From SIG299 sp045531955 (GTDB taxonomy: Bacteria > Bacillota > Clostridia > Lachnospirales > Lachnospiraceae), in NCBI GenBank assembly GCA_045531955.1, contig JAZSFC010000014.1, positions 23,854-87,853 of the forward strand: 64,000 bases of DNA, in the 5' to 3' direction. The notes beneath the pieces were generated by a model. It saw only the letters and a program-made list of their open reading frames with translations, searched no databases and was not told where the DNA came from. Below, in pieces: positions 35,141 to 44,384 of the stretch (position 1 is its first letter; every line of letters starts with the position of its first letter). The position numbers were made by a program, and so were the translations under genes.

Positions 35141-35177
35141 AGATTAGATGAGTTATATATAATAGACGGAGTGTGCA

Positions 35178-36320
35178 ATGAAGAAGCTACGGGTACTGCA
35201 AGTAAATAAATATTATTATCCCCACATTGGCGGAATCGAACGTGTAGTACAGCAAGTGGCAGAGGGTCTGGCAGACAAAACGGAAATGACGGTTCTGGTC
35301 AGTGCAGAAGACCGGAACTACCATGAAGAAGATGTAAACGGTGCCAAGCTGATACGCCTTCCCCGTCATATTAAGTTTGGCAGCATGCCCATTTCTTTTG
35401 GTTTGTTTGGCACGCTTCGCAAGCTTTCCAAACAGCAGGATGTAATTCATCTGCATATGCCGTTTCCGATTGGAGATCTGGCGTGTTTGCTTTCCGGCTA
35501 CAAAGGAAAAATTGTGCTATGGTGGCACAGTGATGTGGTACGCCAAAAAAAGTTACTGCTTTTATACAAGCCGGTAATGAAGCGTATGCTAAAGCGTGCG
35601 GACGCCATTGTTGTGGCAACTCAGGGACATATTGACGGTTCGGCGTATTTAAAGCCGTATCAGGAAAAATGCTATTTTATTCCTTACGGTGTAGATCCAA
35701 GTATTGAAGAAAAGGCAGACCAATATATAGCAGAGCAGAAAGCTTATCAAAAAACTCAAAATAATCAGAACCCAACCCGGTTTTTGTTTGTTGGCAGATA
35801 CGCTTACTACAAGGGCTGCGACGTGTTACTGGAAGCCTTTGCCAAGGTAAACCATGCAGAACTGATTATGGCAGGCTCCGGCGGAAGAGAAGAGGAATTA
35901 AAGCACAAAGCCAAAGAACTAGACATTGCGGAAAGAACCTTCTTTACCGGAAAAATGACGGAAGAGGAGCTTTGCAGGCAATACGCGGAATGCGATGTGT
36001 TTGTACTTCCTTCCACCGCCAGAAGCGAGGCCTTTGGCATTGTTCAAATTGAGGCCATGGCCTTTGGAAAACCGGTCATCAATACCATGCTTCCAAGCGG
36101 GGTTCCGTATGTAAGCATCCATAATGAAACCGGTCTTACGGTAGAACCGGGCGATGTGGACAAGCTGGCAGAAGCCATGCAGTGGATGGTGGAACACAAA
36201 GAAGAACGCCTCCAAATGGGAGAGCGGGCAAGAACAAGAATGAAAGCGGAATATCAGTTAGAGAAAATGACAACAAGGACGCTTGAATTATATAAAGATT
36301 TAGTTAAGGAGAATAAGTAA
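35178..36320 (+). CDS. Glycosyltransferase, family GT4
   Basis: 380 residues, GT-B fold. N-terminal VNKYYYPHIGGIERVVQQVAEGLA carries the glycine loop; C-terminal FLFVGRYAYYKGCDVLLEAFAKV and the E-x7-E motif (SEAFGIVQIEAMAFGKPVI) bind the nucleotide sugar. Retaining transferase, donor likely a GDP-sugar given the next three genes make GDP-D-rhamnose. First gene of the operon, four bases before manC. Confidence 0.9.
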   Translation: MKKLRVLQVNKYYYPHIGGIERVVQQVAEGLADKTEMTVLVSAEDRNYHEEDVNGAKLIRLPRHIKFGSMPISFGLFGTLRKLSKQQDVIHLHMPFPIGDLACLLSGYKGKIVLWWHSDVVRQKKLLLLYKPVMKRMLKRADAIVVATQGHIDGSAYLKPYQEKCYFIPYGVDPSIEEKADQYIAEQKAYQKTQNNQNPTRFLFVGRYAYYKGCDVLLEAFAKVNHAELIMAGSGGREEELKHKAKELDIAERTFFTGKMTEEELCRQYAECDVFVLPSTARSEAFGIVQIEAMAFGKPVINTMLPSGVPYVSIHNETGLTVEPGDVDKLAEAMQWMVEHKEERLQMGERARTRMKAEYQLEKMTTRTLELYKDLVKENK

Positions 36321-36323
36321 CCA

Positions 36324-37394
36324 ATGAAAACAACAGCACTCATTATGGCCGGCGGCCGTGGCGAACGGTTTTGGCCAAGAAGCAGAAAAAGCCTTCCGAA
36401 GCAGTTTTTATCATTAACCGGTGACGGCAGAACCATGATTCAGCTTACGGTAGAAAGAATCCTGCCGCTGGTAGCGATGGAAGATATTTTTATTGCAACC
36501 AATAAGGACTATAAAGAACTGGTAAAAAAGCAGCTGCCAAATCTTCCGGAAGAAAACATCCTTTGTGAACCGGTGGGCAGAAATACTGCACCATGTATCG
36601 GTCTTGGTGCCATGCACATTGCTAAAAAGTATGAAGATGCGCTTATGATGGTACTGCCAAGTGACCACCTTATTAAGTACAACAGCATGTTTGTCAGCAC
36701 CTTAAAGGAAGCCTGTCGCATTGCAGAAGAAAACACTAACTTAGTAACCATCGGTATCACACCGGACTATCCGGAAACCGGTTACGGTTACATTAAGTTC
36801 AATCCGGGTGTAAGCAAGGGTCAGTCCTTTGCGGTAGACCGCTTTGTAGAAAAGCCAACTAGAGAAGTTGCTAAAGAATATCTGGAAACAGAAGAGTACC
36901 TTTGGAACAGCGGCATGTTTGTATGGAAAACCTCTTCCATCTTAAAGAACATTCAGCTGTTTATGAAGGACATTTATGAAGGTCTGGTTCGTATTAAAGA
37001 TAGCATCGGAACTGCAGACCAGGAAGCCGTACTGGAAAAAGAATTTACCGCTTTCCGTTCTGAATCCGTAGACTACGGCATTATGGAAAAGGCAGAGGAC
37101 ATTTACACCATTCCGGGTACCTTTGGCTGGGATGACGTAGGTTCCTGGCTGGCTGTAGACCGCATCCGCAAGTCCAACGAAATGGGAAATGTGGTAAGCG
37201 GAAACATTATTACCGTAAACTCCAAAAACTGCATTATTGAAGGCTCCAAAAAGCTGATTGCAGCAGTTGGTCTGGAAGACTTGATTATTGTAGACACCGA
37301 GGACGCCACACTGATTTGCGAAAAGCAGTCCGCGGGGGATATTAAGAAGGTTCTGGAGAACTTAAAGATTTGTAACCGTGACGAATACATCTAA
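36324..37394 (+). CDS. manC: Mannose-1-phosphate guanylyltransferase
   Basis: 356 residues, the single-domain form without the phosphomannose isomerase tail. Makes GDP-mannose from mannose-1-phosphate and GTP. Seen: IMAGGRGERFWPRSRKSLPKQFLSL (nucleotide-binding signature), EPVGRNTAPCI, FVEKPT and the C-terminal GTFGWDDVGSW. Feeds the adjacent gmd and rmd products. Confidence 0.94.
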   Translation: MKTTALIMAGGRGERFWPRSRKSLPKQFLSLTGDGRTMIQLTVERILPLVAMEDIFIATNKDYKELVKKQLPNLPEENILCEPVGRNTAPCIGLGAMHIAKKYEDALMMVLPSDHLIKYNSMFVSTLKEACRIAEENTNLVTIGITPDYPETGYGYIKFNPGVSKGQSFAVDRFVEKPTREVAKEYLETEEYLWNSGMFVWKTSSILKNIQLFMKDIYEGLVRIKDSIGTADQEAVLEKEFTAFRSESVDYGIMEKAEDIYTIPGTFGWDDVGSWLAVDRIRKSNEMGNVVSGNIITVNSKNCIIEGSKKLIAAVGLEDLIIVDTEDATLICEKQSAGDIKKVLENLKICNRDEYI

Positions 37395-37436
37395 TTAGAT
37401 GAGTTATATAAAATAAGCAAAAGGAGAAAGATTAAA

Positions 37437-38495
37437 ATGAAAAAGCGTGCATTAGTAACAGGTATTACAGGACAGGACGGTTCCTATTTAGCAGAATTAT
37501 TACTGGAAAAGGGTTATGAGGTTTACGGCATTGTACGCCGTAAGTCTAAATTAGATTACGGTAATTTAGAAGGTCTTGGCATTAAGGATAAAATTAACTT
37601 TATCTTTGCAGATATTACCGATATGGCAGCTATGATTTATGCGGTAAAGGAATCCCAGCCGGATGAAGTTTACAACCTGGCAGCGATGTCCTTCGTGGCG
37701 CAGTCCTTCAGAGAACCGGTGGCAAGTGCTAACATTACCGGTATTGCAGCTGCAAATATCTTAGAAGCAATCCGTACCGTAAAGCCGGATGCAAGATATT
37801 ATCAGGCAAGTACTTCCGAAATGTTCGGCGGATGTCTGGAAGACCAGGAAGAAGGCTTTGACGGTTATACTGAAGAAAGCTTCTTCCATCCACGCAGCCC
37901 ATACGGTGTAGCTAAGCTGTATGCACACTGGATTACAAGAAACTACCGTGAAGGCTACAACATGTTTGCCTGCTCCGGTATTTTATTCAACCACGAAAGT
38001 GAAAGACGTGGCCACGAGTTTGTAACAAGAAAGATTACCGATGCCGTAGCAAGAATTAAGCTGGGCGTACAGGACCACTTAGAACTTGGTAACATGGATG
38101 CGTTCCGTGACTGGGGTCACTCCAAAGACTATGTAAATGCTATGTGGTTAATGCTTCAGCAGGACAAGCCGGCAGACTATGTTATTGCTTCCCATGAAAC
38201 CCATACCGTAAGAGAGTTCGTAGAACTTTCCTTTGCAGAGGTTGGCATGAATGTTGTATGGGAAGGTGAAGGTGTAGACGAAGTAGGTAAGGATGCGGCT
38301 ACAGGAAAGGTAGTGGTTAAGATTAACCCTAAGTTCTATCGCCCTGCAGAAGTAGACTTATTACTCGGCAACCCAACCAAGGCAGAAAAAGAACTTGGCT
38401 GGAAGAGAGAAGTAAGCTTTAAGGAACTGGTTTCCCGCATGGTAAGAAATGACCTTGCTTTAGTAGAAAAGGAAATCAAAGCAGCAAATATTTAA
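37437..38495 (+). CDS. gmd: GDP-mannose 4,6-dehydratase
   Basis: 352 residues, short-chain dehydrogenase fold. TGITGQDGSYLAELLLEKGYEVYGIVRR is the gmd signature; catalytic STSEMFGG and YGVAKLYAHW (YxxxK) present. Converts GDP-D-mannose to GDP-4-keto-6-deoxy-D-mannose. A motif shared with the operon leader lies just upstream at 37395. Confidence 0.95.
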   Translation: MKKRALVTGITGQDGSYLAELLLEKGYEVYGIVRRKSKLDYGNLEGLGIKDKINFIFADITDMAAMIYAVKESQPDEVYNLAAMSFVAQSFREPVASANITGIAAANILEAIRTVKPDARYYQASTSEMFGGCLEDQEEGFDGYTEESFFHPRSPYGVAKLYAHWITRNYREGYNMFACSGILFNHESERRGHEFVTRKITDAVARIKLGVQDHLELGNMDAFRDWGHSKDYVNAMWLMLQQDKPADYVIASHETHTVREFVELSFAEVGMNVVWEGEGVDEVGKDAATGKVVVKINPKFYRPAEVDLLLGNPTKAEKELGWKREVSFKELVSRMVRNDLALVEKEIKAANI

Positions 38496-38523
38496 ATAGT
38501 TTGAAACCGGAAAGTAGGTAGCA

Positions 38524-39462
38524 ATGAAAGCATTAATTATAGGTGCAGCAGGCTTTGTCGGTGGATATCTGGCGGACCATTTACAGAATGAATGTGGATG
38601 GTCTGTCTGTGTTACTAAGATGCCACAGGAAACCTGCGAAATAGAAGGTGCAGAAGTTTATGACCTTGATATTCTGGAGAAAGATTCAATCAAAGAACTG
38701 TTTGAAAAAACAGCGCCGGACTACATTTTCCATCTGGCGGCACAGTCTTCCGTGGCAGTGTCCTGGAAACGTCCGGAGCTTACGGTGGATGTAAATGTAA
38801 AGGGCTGTGTAAACGTACTGGAAGCAGCTAGAGAGCTTACCAAAAAGCCGCGTATTCTGCTGGTTGGTTCCAGTGAAGAATACGGTCCGTCCCTGGAAGA
38901 AGAAAATCCGGTAACGGAAAATCAGCCACTGCGTCCGGGCAATATTTATGCAGCCACCAAGGCGTGCCAGGGCATGCTTGGTTCCATTTATGCCAAAGCA
39001 TATCAGATGGATGTCATAATGGTACGTGCCTTTAACCATATTGGCCCAAAACAGGCACCGTTGTTTGTGGTTTCTGATTTTTGCAAACAGGTGGCAGAAA
39101 TTGAAAAAGGAAGTAAAGAACCGGTCATGTATGTTGGTAATCTTTCTGCTAAGAGAGACTTTACAGATGTGCGCGACATTGTGCGGGCATATTCTGCGTT
39201 GGTGCAGAAAGGAATCGCCGGAGAAACCTACAATGTGGGCAGCGGTCATGCCATTGCCATACAGGACCTGTTAAACAATATTTTAAAGCTTTCCACAAAG
39301 GAAATTAAGGTGGAAGTGGACCCGAACAAGCTTCGTCCGGTGGATGTGCCGATTGTGGAAGCGGATGTAAGTAAGCTGACCAATGATACCGGTTGGGAAA
39401 GAAAATATGAGCTTGAAAGTACCCTGAAGGATATTTTGGAGTATTGGAGAGGAATTGTATAG
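38524..39462 (+). CDS. rmd: GDP-4-keto-6-deoxy-D-mannose reductase
   Basis: 312 residues, extended SDR: IIGAAGFVGGYLADHL for NAD(P) binding, GSSEEYG and YAATKACQGML (YxxxK) for catalysis, RAFNHIGPKQAPLFVVSDFCKQ. The set manC-gmd-rmd, without a GDP-fucose synthase-like gene, points to GDP-D-rhamnose. GDP-talose (Tld-type reductase) is the alternative and is hard to exclude by eye. Confidence 0.85.
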   Translation: MKALIIGAAGFVGGYLADHLQNECGWSVCVTKMPQETCEIEGAEVYDLDILEKDSIKELFEKTAPDYIFHLAAQSSVAVSWKRPELTVDVNVKGCVNVLEAARELTKKPRILLVGSSEEYGPSLEEENPVTENQPLRPGNIYAATKACQGMLGSIYAKAYQMDVIMVRAFNHIGPKQAPLFVVSDFCKQVAEIEKGSKEPVMYVGNLSAKRDFTDVRDIVRAYSALVQKGIAGETYNVGSGHAIAIQDLLNNILKLSTKEIKVEVDPNKLRPVDVPIVEADVSKLTNDTGWERKYELESTLKDILEYWRGIV

Positions 39463-40617
39463 ATGAAAATTGCGTTTGATGCACAGCCGCTCCTTAGCGG
39501 AACAAAATCCGGTGTGGGATTTTGCGAAGACGGACTGGTAACAGCACTGCTTAAGCAGTATCCGGAAAATGAATACGTACTGGAATATTTCAGCCTGCGG
39601 AATCACGGAGTAAAGGAAGAAATACTAAAAAAGTATACAGAGAAAAAAGCAGTCCTTGCTCCATGCAAGTGGTTTCCGGGAAGTCTGTACCGCATGGCAA
39701 GTGCATTTCTTCCGGTACCGTATGCGATGATGTTTCCGAAAAAGAAACAACTGACCCACTTTTTTAATTACTATATTCCGCCATTTGTACGGGGTAAAAA
39801 AGTGGTGACGGTACATGACATGGTGGTGAAAGCCTGTCCGGAAACGGTACGCAAAAAAACGCTGTGGTTTTTACGGCGGACTCTTAGGGCAAGTATAAGA
39901 AGAGCAGACCATATTGTAACGGATTCGGAGTTTAGCAAGAAGGAAATTTTAAAGTACTACCATGTGCCGAAAGATAAAATTAGTGTGGTGTACTGTGGCG
40001 TGGATTTTGACCGCTTTAAGCCGTTAGAGGATAAAGAGCTTCTAAACAAGGTAAAAGAAAAGTATGGAATTAACAAAGAGTATTTTCTCTACCTTGGCAC
40101 GCTGGAACCAAGAAAGAATCTGGTTCGTCTGGTACAGGCCTATGCAGAGGCAAAAGAGGGTAAAGAAGACTTCCCATGTCTGGTATTGGCCGGTGGTAAA
40201 GGCTGGATGTATGAAGAGATTTTCCATACGGTTCAGAACCTTGGCTTGGAGCAAGATGTACTATTTACCGGCTATGTGGCAGATGAGGAAGTGTCTGTGT
40301 TAATGGCAGGAGCCTTTGCGTTTTGTTTCCCTTCCATTTACGAAGGATTTGGCATGCCGGTGCTGGAGGCTATGGCCTGTGGTACACCGGTGTTGACATC
40401 CAAGGATTCTTCTATGGAGGAGATTGCGGGAGAAGAAACGGTGCTGGTGGATGCTATGTCTGTAGAGGACATAATCCAAGGTCTGGTATGGCTTTTTGAG
40501 GATGCGGAACTTCGTATGAAGTTATCGGAACAAGGATTAAGCAAAGTGAAGGAATATACCTGGGAGGCAGGCGCGAAACAGTTGATGCAGGTGTATGAGG
40601 AATTGGTGAAAGATTGA
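39463..40617 (+). CDS. Glycosyltransferase, family GT4
   Basis: 384 residues, GT-B. MKIAFDAQPLLSGTKSGVGFCEDGLV, VTVHDMVVKACPETV, LGTLEPRKNLVRLVQAYAEA and SIYEGFGMPVLEAMACGTPVL match the D-rhamnosyl/mannosyl transferase group (WbdA/WbpY/WbpZ-like). Starts immediately after the rmd stop. Likely adds D-rhamnose to the backbone (inference). Confidence 0.9.
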   Translation: MKIAFDAQPLLSGTKSGVGFCEDGLVTALLKQYPENEYVLEYFSLRNHGVKEEILKKYTEKKAVLAPCKWFPGSLYRMASAFLPVPYAMMFPKKKQLTHFFNYYIPPFVRGKKVVTVHDMVVKACPETVRKKTLWFLRRTLRASIRRADHIVTDSEFSKKEILKYYHVPKDKISVVYCGVDFDRFKPLEDKELLNKVKEKYGINKEYFLYLGTLEPRKNLVRLVQAYAEAKEGKEDFPCLVLAGGKGWMYEEIFHTVQNLGLEQDVLFTGYVADEEVSVLMAGAFAFCFPSIYEGFGMPVLEAMACGTPVLTSKDSSMEEIAGEETVLVDAMSVEDIIQGLVWLFEDAELRMKLSEQGLSKVKEYTWEAGAKQLMQVYEELVKD

Positions 40618-40625
40618 GGCAGTTT

Positions 40626-41402
40626 ATGAAATTATTGAAAGAATTATATGCATACCGTGAGATGATTTTCAGCTTGGTAAAGCGGGACTTAAAGGGACGA
40701 TATAAGGGGTCTGTGTTGGGCTTTTTATGGACCTTTCTGAATCCGTTGTTACAGCTGTTAGTATATACTTTTGTGTTTTCTACCGTAATGAGAATGGGAA
40801 TCGAAGACTACTATCTGTTCCTGTTTGTGGCATTGGTGCCATGGATTTTCTTCAGTACCTCCGTTTCCGGAGGAGCAAGCTGTATCTGGGCGCAGCAGGA
40901 TATGGTAAAGAAAATTTATTTCCCAAGAGAAGTACTTCCGATTGCCTTTGTAACCAGCCAGTTTGTAAATATGTTATTGAGTTTTGTAGTTGTTTTTGCT
41001 GTGCTTTTGTTTAGCGGAAGAACGTTAGACCCATTGGCATTATTGTGTCTGCCGGTGATTATGCTGGTGGAATATTTGTTGGCATTAGGAATAGCAATGA
41101 TTGCTTCTGCGCTTACTGTTTACATTAGGGATTTAGAATATATTCTTGGGATTGTAATTATGGCATGGCAGTTTTTATCTCCGGTCATTTACTCTGTAGA
41201 TATGGTACCGGAGGAATTTACTTTTTTGTTTTATTTTAATCCGATGGCACCGGTAATTGTAGCGTATAGAGATATTTTATATTATGGTAATATTCCGGAA
41301 TTTGGTACGTTGGTACATGCTATTTTATTTGGAACAGGATTATTGTTTTTTGGAACCTTGTTATTTGGCAAGTTAAAGAAGCATTTTGCGGAGGAAATGT
41401 AA
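40626..41402 (+). CDS. wzm: Polysaccharide ABC exporter permease
   Basis: 258 residues, ABC-2 type, six TM helices; starts KELYAYREMIFSLVKRDLKGRYKGSVLGFLWTFLNPLLQLLVYTFVFS, the standard Wzm/TagG/RfbA opening. ATG at 40626 has GAGG at 40616-40619; a TTG at 40614 overlaps the upstream stop. Exports lipid-linked polymer made in the cytoplasm, paired with the following ATPase. Confidence 0.92.
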   Translation: MKLLKELYAYREMIFSLVKRDLKGRYKGSVLGFLWTFLNPLLQLLVYTFVFSTVMRMGIEDYYLFLFVALVPWIFFSTSVSGGASCIWAQQDMVKKIYFPREVLPIAFVTSQFVNMLLSFVVVFAVLLFSGRTLDPLALLCLPVIMLVEYLLALGIAMIASALTVYIRDLEYILGIVIMAWQFLSPVIYSVDMVPEEFTFLFYFNPMAPVIVAYRDILYYGNIPEFGTLVHAILFGTGLLFFGTLLFGKLKKHFAEEM

Positions 41403-42683
41403 ATGCAACCTGAAAATGCAATTGAAGTAAAGAATATATGTAAAAGCTTTAAGCTTTATTATGATAAAGGAACTACTCTGAAGGAAAAGGTGCTGTTTAA
41501 GAAAAGACGTGCCTTTGAAGAGAGAAGAGTATTAGATGATATTTCTTTTTCTGTACGAAAAGGAGAAGCTATTGGATTAATTGGTCATAACGGATGTGGT
41601 AAGAGTACTACGTTAAAACTGCTTACCAGAATCATGTATCCGGACAGTGGAAGTATTGAAATCCAGGGGCGTGTATCCAGTTTGATTGAGCTTGGAGCAG
41701 GTTTTCATCCGGATATGACCGGCAGGGAAAATATCTATACTAATGCTGCTATTTTTGGTTTGACTAAAAAAGAAATTGACAAGCGGGTGAATGATATTAT
41801 TGCATTTTCTGAGCTTGGTGATTATATTGACAATCCGGTGAGAACTTATTCTTCCGGTATGTATATGAGATTAGCTTTTTCAGTTGCAATTAATGTAGAG
41901 GCAGATGTTCTTTTGATTGATGAAATTCTAGCTGTGGGTGATGCGAACTTTCAAATCAAATGTTTTAATAAGCTGAGGGAAATTAAAGCAAAAGGAACAA
42001 CAATTGTCATTGTATCTCATTCTCTTGGACAAATTGAGCAGATTTGTGAAAGAACTATTTGGATTCATGATGGAAAAATTAAGCGAGAAGGTGCGCCGAG
42101 AGATGTTCATCCTGAATATTTGGATTTTGTTATAACAGGTCATATGGAGGGAGCAAGAACCCAAGAAGAGGCACAAGAAATTCAAGAAAGTGTAGATGCA
42201 ATATGTGAAACTAAAGACCACAAGGAAGAAATTAATGATGGAAATCAAGAGGAAGTAAATAGAACCCGATGGGGTAATCAAAATGCAACAATTACCAAAA
42301 TAGAAATGTTGGACAAAGAAGGAAGAAGTTCGAATGTATTTCGAGTATCAGAACCATTTTCTATTAAGATAAATTATACGGTAAAAGAAAAAGTAGAAGA
42401 TGCAGTCTTTGGCATTGCGATTCATCGTCTTGACGGTGTTCATTGTTACGGAGTAAATACTTGGTTGGATGGAAAAAGTAATATTATATTGGATACGGAT
42501 AGAAGTATTGAGTTTAAAGTGTGTGAAATGCCATTATTGCCAGGACAGTATACATTAGATGTTGCAATAGAGAAAACTCCGGGAATACCGATAGATTATT
42601 ATACACGATGTTTGACTTTTGAAGTGTGTTCAGACGAGAAAGATGTAGGGCTTGTTAAGTTTAGACACGAGTGGATTATATAA
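41403..42683 (+). CDS. wzt: Polysaccharide ABC exporter ATPase with C-terminal glycan-recognition domain
   Basis: 426 residues. Nucleotide-binding domain: Walker A GHNGCGKST (61-69), signature YSSGMYMRLAFSVAI, Walker B VLLIDEILAVGD. C-terminal beta-sandwich (about 280-426: WGNQNATITKIEMLDKEGRSSNVF ... GQYTLDVAIE) of the Wzt_C type, which in E. coli O8/O9a recognises the modified polymer end before export. A linker rich in Glu/Gln joins the two. From this gene on the DNA becomes visibly more AT-rich. Confidence 0.93.
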   Translation: MQPENAIEVKNICKSFKLYYDKGTTLKEKVLFKKRRAFEERRVLDDISFSVRKGEAIGLIGHNGCGKSTTLKLLTRIMYPDSGSIEIQGRVSSLIELGAGFHPDMTGRENIYTNAAIFGLTKKEIDKRVNDIIAFSELGDYIDNPVRTYSSGMYMRLAFSVAINVEADVLLIDEILAVGDANFQIKCFNKLREIKAKGTTIVIVSHSLGQIEQICERTIWIHDGKIKREGAPRDVHPEYLDFVITGHMEGARTQEEAQEIQESVDAICETKDHKEEINDGNQEEVNRTRWGNQNATITKIEMLDKEGRSSNVFRVSEPFSIKINYTVKEKVEDAVFGIAIHRLDGVHCYGVNTWLDGKSNIILDTDRSIEFKVCEMPLLPGQYTLDVAIEKTPGIPIDYYTRCLTFEVCSDEKDVGLVKFRHEWII

Positions 42684-42715
42684 GTGAATGAATGGAGCGT
42701 GTACTAGGAGGAAAA

Positions 42716-44377
42716 ATGGAAAAGAAAAGCGAAGGCTCATTTGCCAGAAAAGTAAGAAATAGGAAGTTTGCAATAGACAATTCATGGAAAAATGAATCAT
42801 CACAATTTGAAGAGACTTTATTTGCACAGGATATAACAAAACAGGAAGAAAGTGATAAGTGGACACTGTTAAATGAAAATTTAGCTGAGGCAAATGAATC
42901 AAAATTCTATGATGGTTATCCAACCATTTCTTCGAACGGAAAGTGTTTTGGCAAAGTGAAAGTTTTTGTAAAACGTGCAATTCGTAAAGTGATTAAGCAT
43001 ACTTTGGGATGGTATATTTTTCCGTTTTATCAGAGATTTAGTCATTTCGCAGGGAAAATGGTTAATGTTGTGTCGTTGGAACGCGACTATATATATGCAC
43101 AACAAGAGCAAATTAATAGGTTTTCTATAACATTAGGAGACTTAATGAAGCAAATAAATGCAACAAATGAAAAAATCCATTTATTATCAGATGAAATGGC
43201 TGAAAAGAACGTTTATCTATACGAGGAAATCTGTTCTATGAAACAAAAGGAGAAAGAAACAAGTGATAGATTGCGTGTACTGGAAGAGGGTCAGAAAATA
43301 CTTATACATTTATGTGAAGAGTATAAAGAAAGAGAGGAAAGGGTTACTACTAGTATTTCTAACATAAGTGAAAAATTAGAGCAGCAAATATTCGAAAATG
43401 CTAATCGTTATGAAAGAATAAAAGAACAGTTCTGTGAGACACGGCAAAATGGTTTACAGTTGAATGATGAAATTAGTTTAATCAAAAAGCTTCTTGTTTC
43501 AAAAGAAAAACAGTTAAATGATACTGTGCTTGAGGTACAAAACCAAATGGTAGTGGTAAAAGAATCTGTAAATGAGCAAGTTGAATCATTAAGAGAAACG
43601 GATTTGTGGCTAAATAATGAAATGCTTGAAAACCGGAAAAAAGTGGACGCTCATGAAGCGTATATATCTAACGAAACGTGGATGGAAGATGATAATTTCT
43701 ATCATGATTTTGAAGAATATTTTAGGGGCGAACGTGCTCTGATTAAACAGAGACAAGAACAGTATGTTCCGTTTATTAAATCTCAATTGCAGGATTGGTC
43801 GAAATGTACCTTCGTTGATATTGGTAGTGGACGAGGCGAATGGTTAGATATATTAAAAGAAAACGGAGCAACAAACTATATTGGAATTGATTTGAATGAG
43901 AGACAAAATCAAATAAGCCGGAGTTTTGGTCATAAAGTTCTAAATGAAAATGGTGTTATTTATCTTTCCGGATTACAAGACAATAGTGTGGACGTAATAT
44001 CAGGTTTCCAGGTTATTGAGCATTTAAGCCGGAAAGAACTTCAGGAGGTTTTCAAGCAGTGTAATCGAGTTTTAAAACGTGGGGGCATGATTTTATTCGA
44101 GACACCAAATCCGCAAAATGTAGAAGTTGGAGCAAATACCTTTTATTTGGATCCGACGCATATTAAGCCTTTAAATCCTCTATATGTTCAGTATCTGGCT
44201 GAACGAAATGGGTTTGAGAAGGTTCAAATTATCTATTCTTCATCAAATTTTGATTATGAACAAATTAGCGAAGAGGATAAAACTGTATTTTCCGAACAAT
44301 TAACAGATAGGGTATTAGGCGCTGTTAATATGTTATATGGACCTAAAGATTTTTGTATTTTAGCGATAAAGGGGTAA
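42716..44377 (+). CDS. Coiled-coil methyltransferase, possible chain-terminator
   Basis: 553 residues. N-terminal part basic and low-complexity, then a long coiled coil (about 130-320, many Glu/Gln/Lys heptads), then a class I SAM methyltransferase: FVDIGSGRGEWLDILKENG (near 365), IGIDLN, SVDVISGFQVIEHL, GGMILFETPNPQN. Next to Wzt with a recognition domain, it could methylate the polymer end and measure length with the coiled coil, as WbdD does in E. coli, though the domain order is reversed and no kinase domain is seen. ATG at 42716 follows AGGAGG; ATG at 42692 lacks a site. Confidence 0.75.
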   Translation: MEKKSEGSFARKVRNRKFAIDNSWKNESSQFEETLFAQDITKQEESDKWTLLNENLAEANESKFYDGYPTISSNGKCFGKVKVFVKRAIRKVIKHTLGWYIFPFYQRFSHFAGKMVNVVSLERDYIYAQQEQINRFSITLGDLMKQINATNEKIHLLSDEMAEKNVYLYEEICSMKQKEKETSDRLRVLEEGQKILIHLCEEYKEREERVTTSISNISEKLEQQIFENANRYERIKEQFCETRQNGLQLNDEISLIKKLLVSKEKQLNDTVLEVQNQMVVVKESVNEQVESLRETDLWLNNEMLENRKKVDAHEAYISNETWMEDDNFYHDFEEYFRGERALIKQRQEQYVPFIKSQLQDWSKCTFVDIGSGRGEWLDILKENGATNYIGIDLNERQNQISRSFGHKVLNENGVIYLSGLQDNSVDVISGFQVIEHLSRKELQEVFKQCNRVLKRGGMILFETPNPQNVEVGANTFYLDPTHIKPLNPLYVQYLAERNGFEKVQIIYSSSNFDYEQISEEDKTVFSEQLTDRVLGAVNMLYGPKDFCILAIKG

Positions 44378-44384
44378 TTGACTT

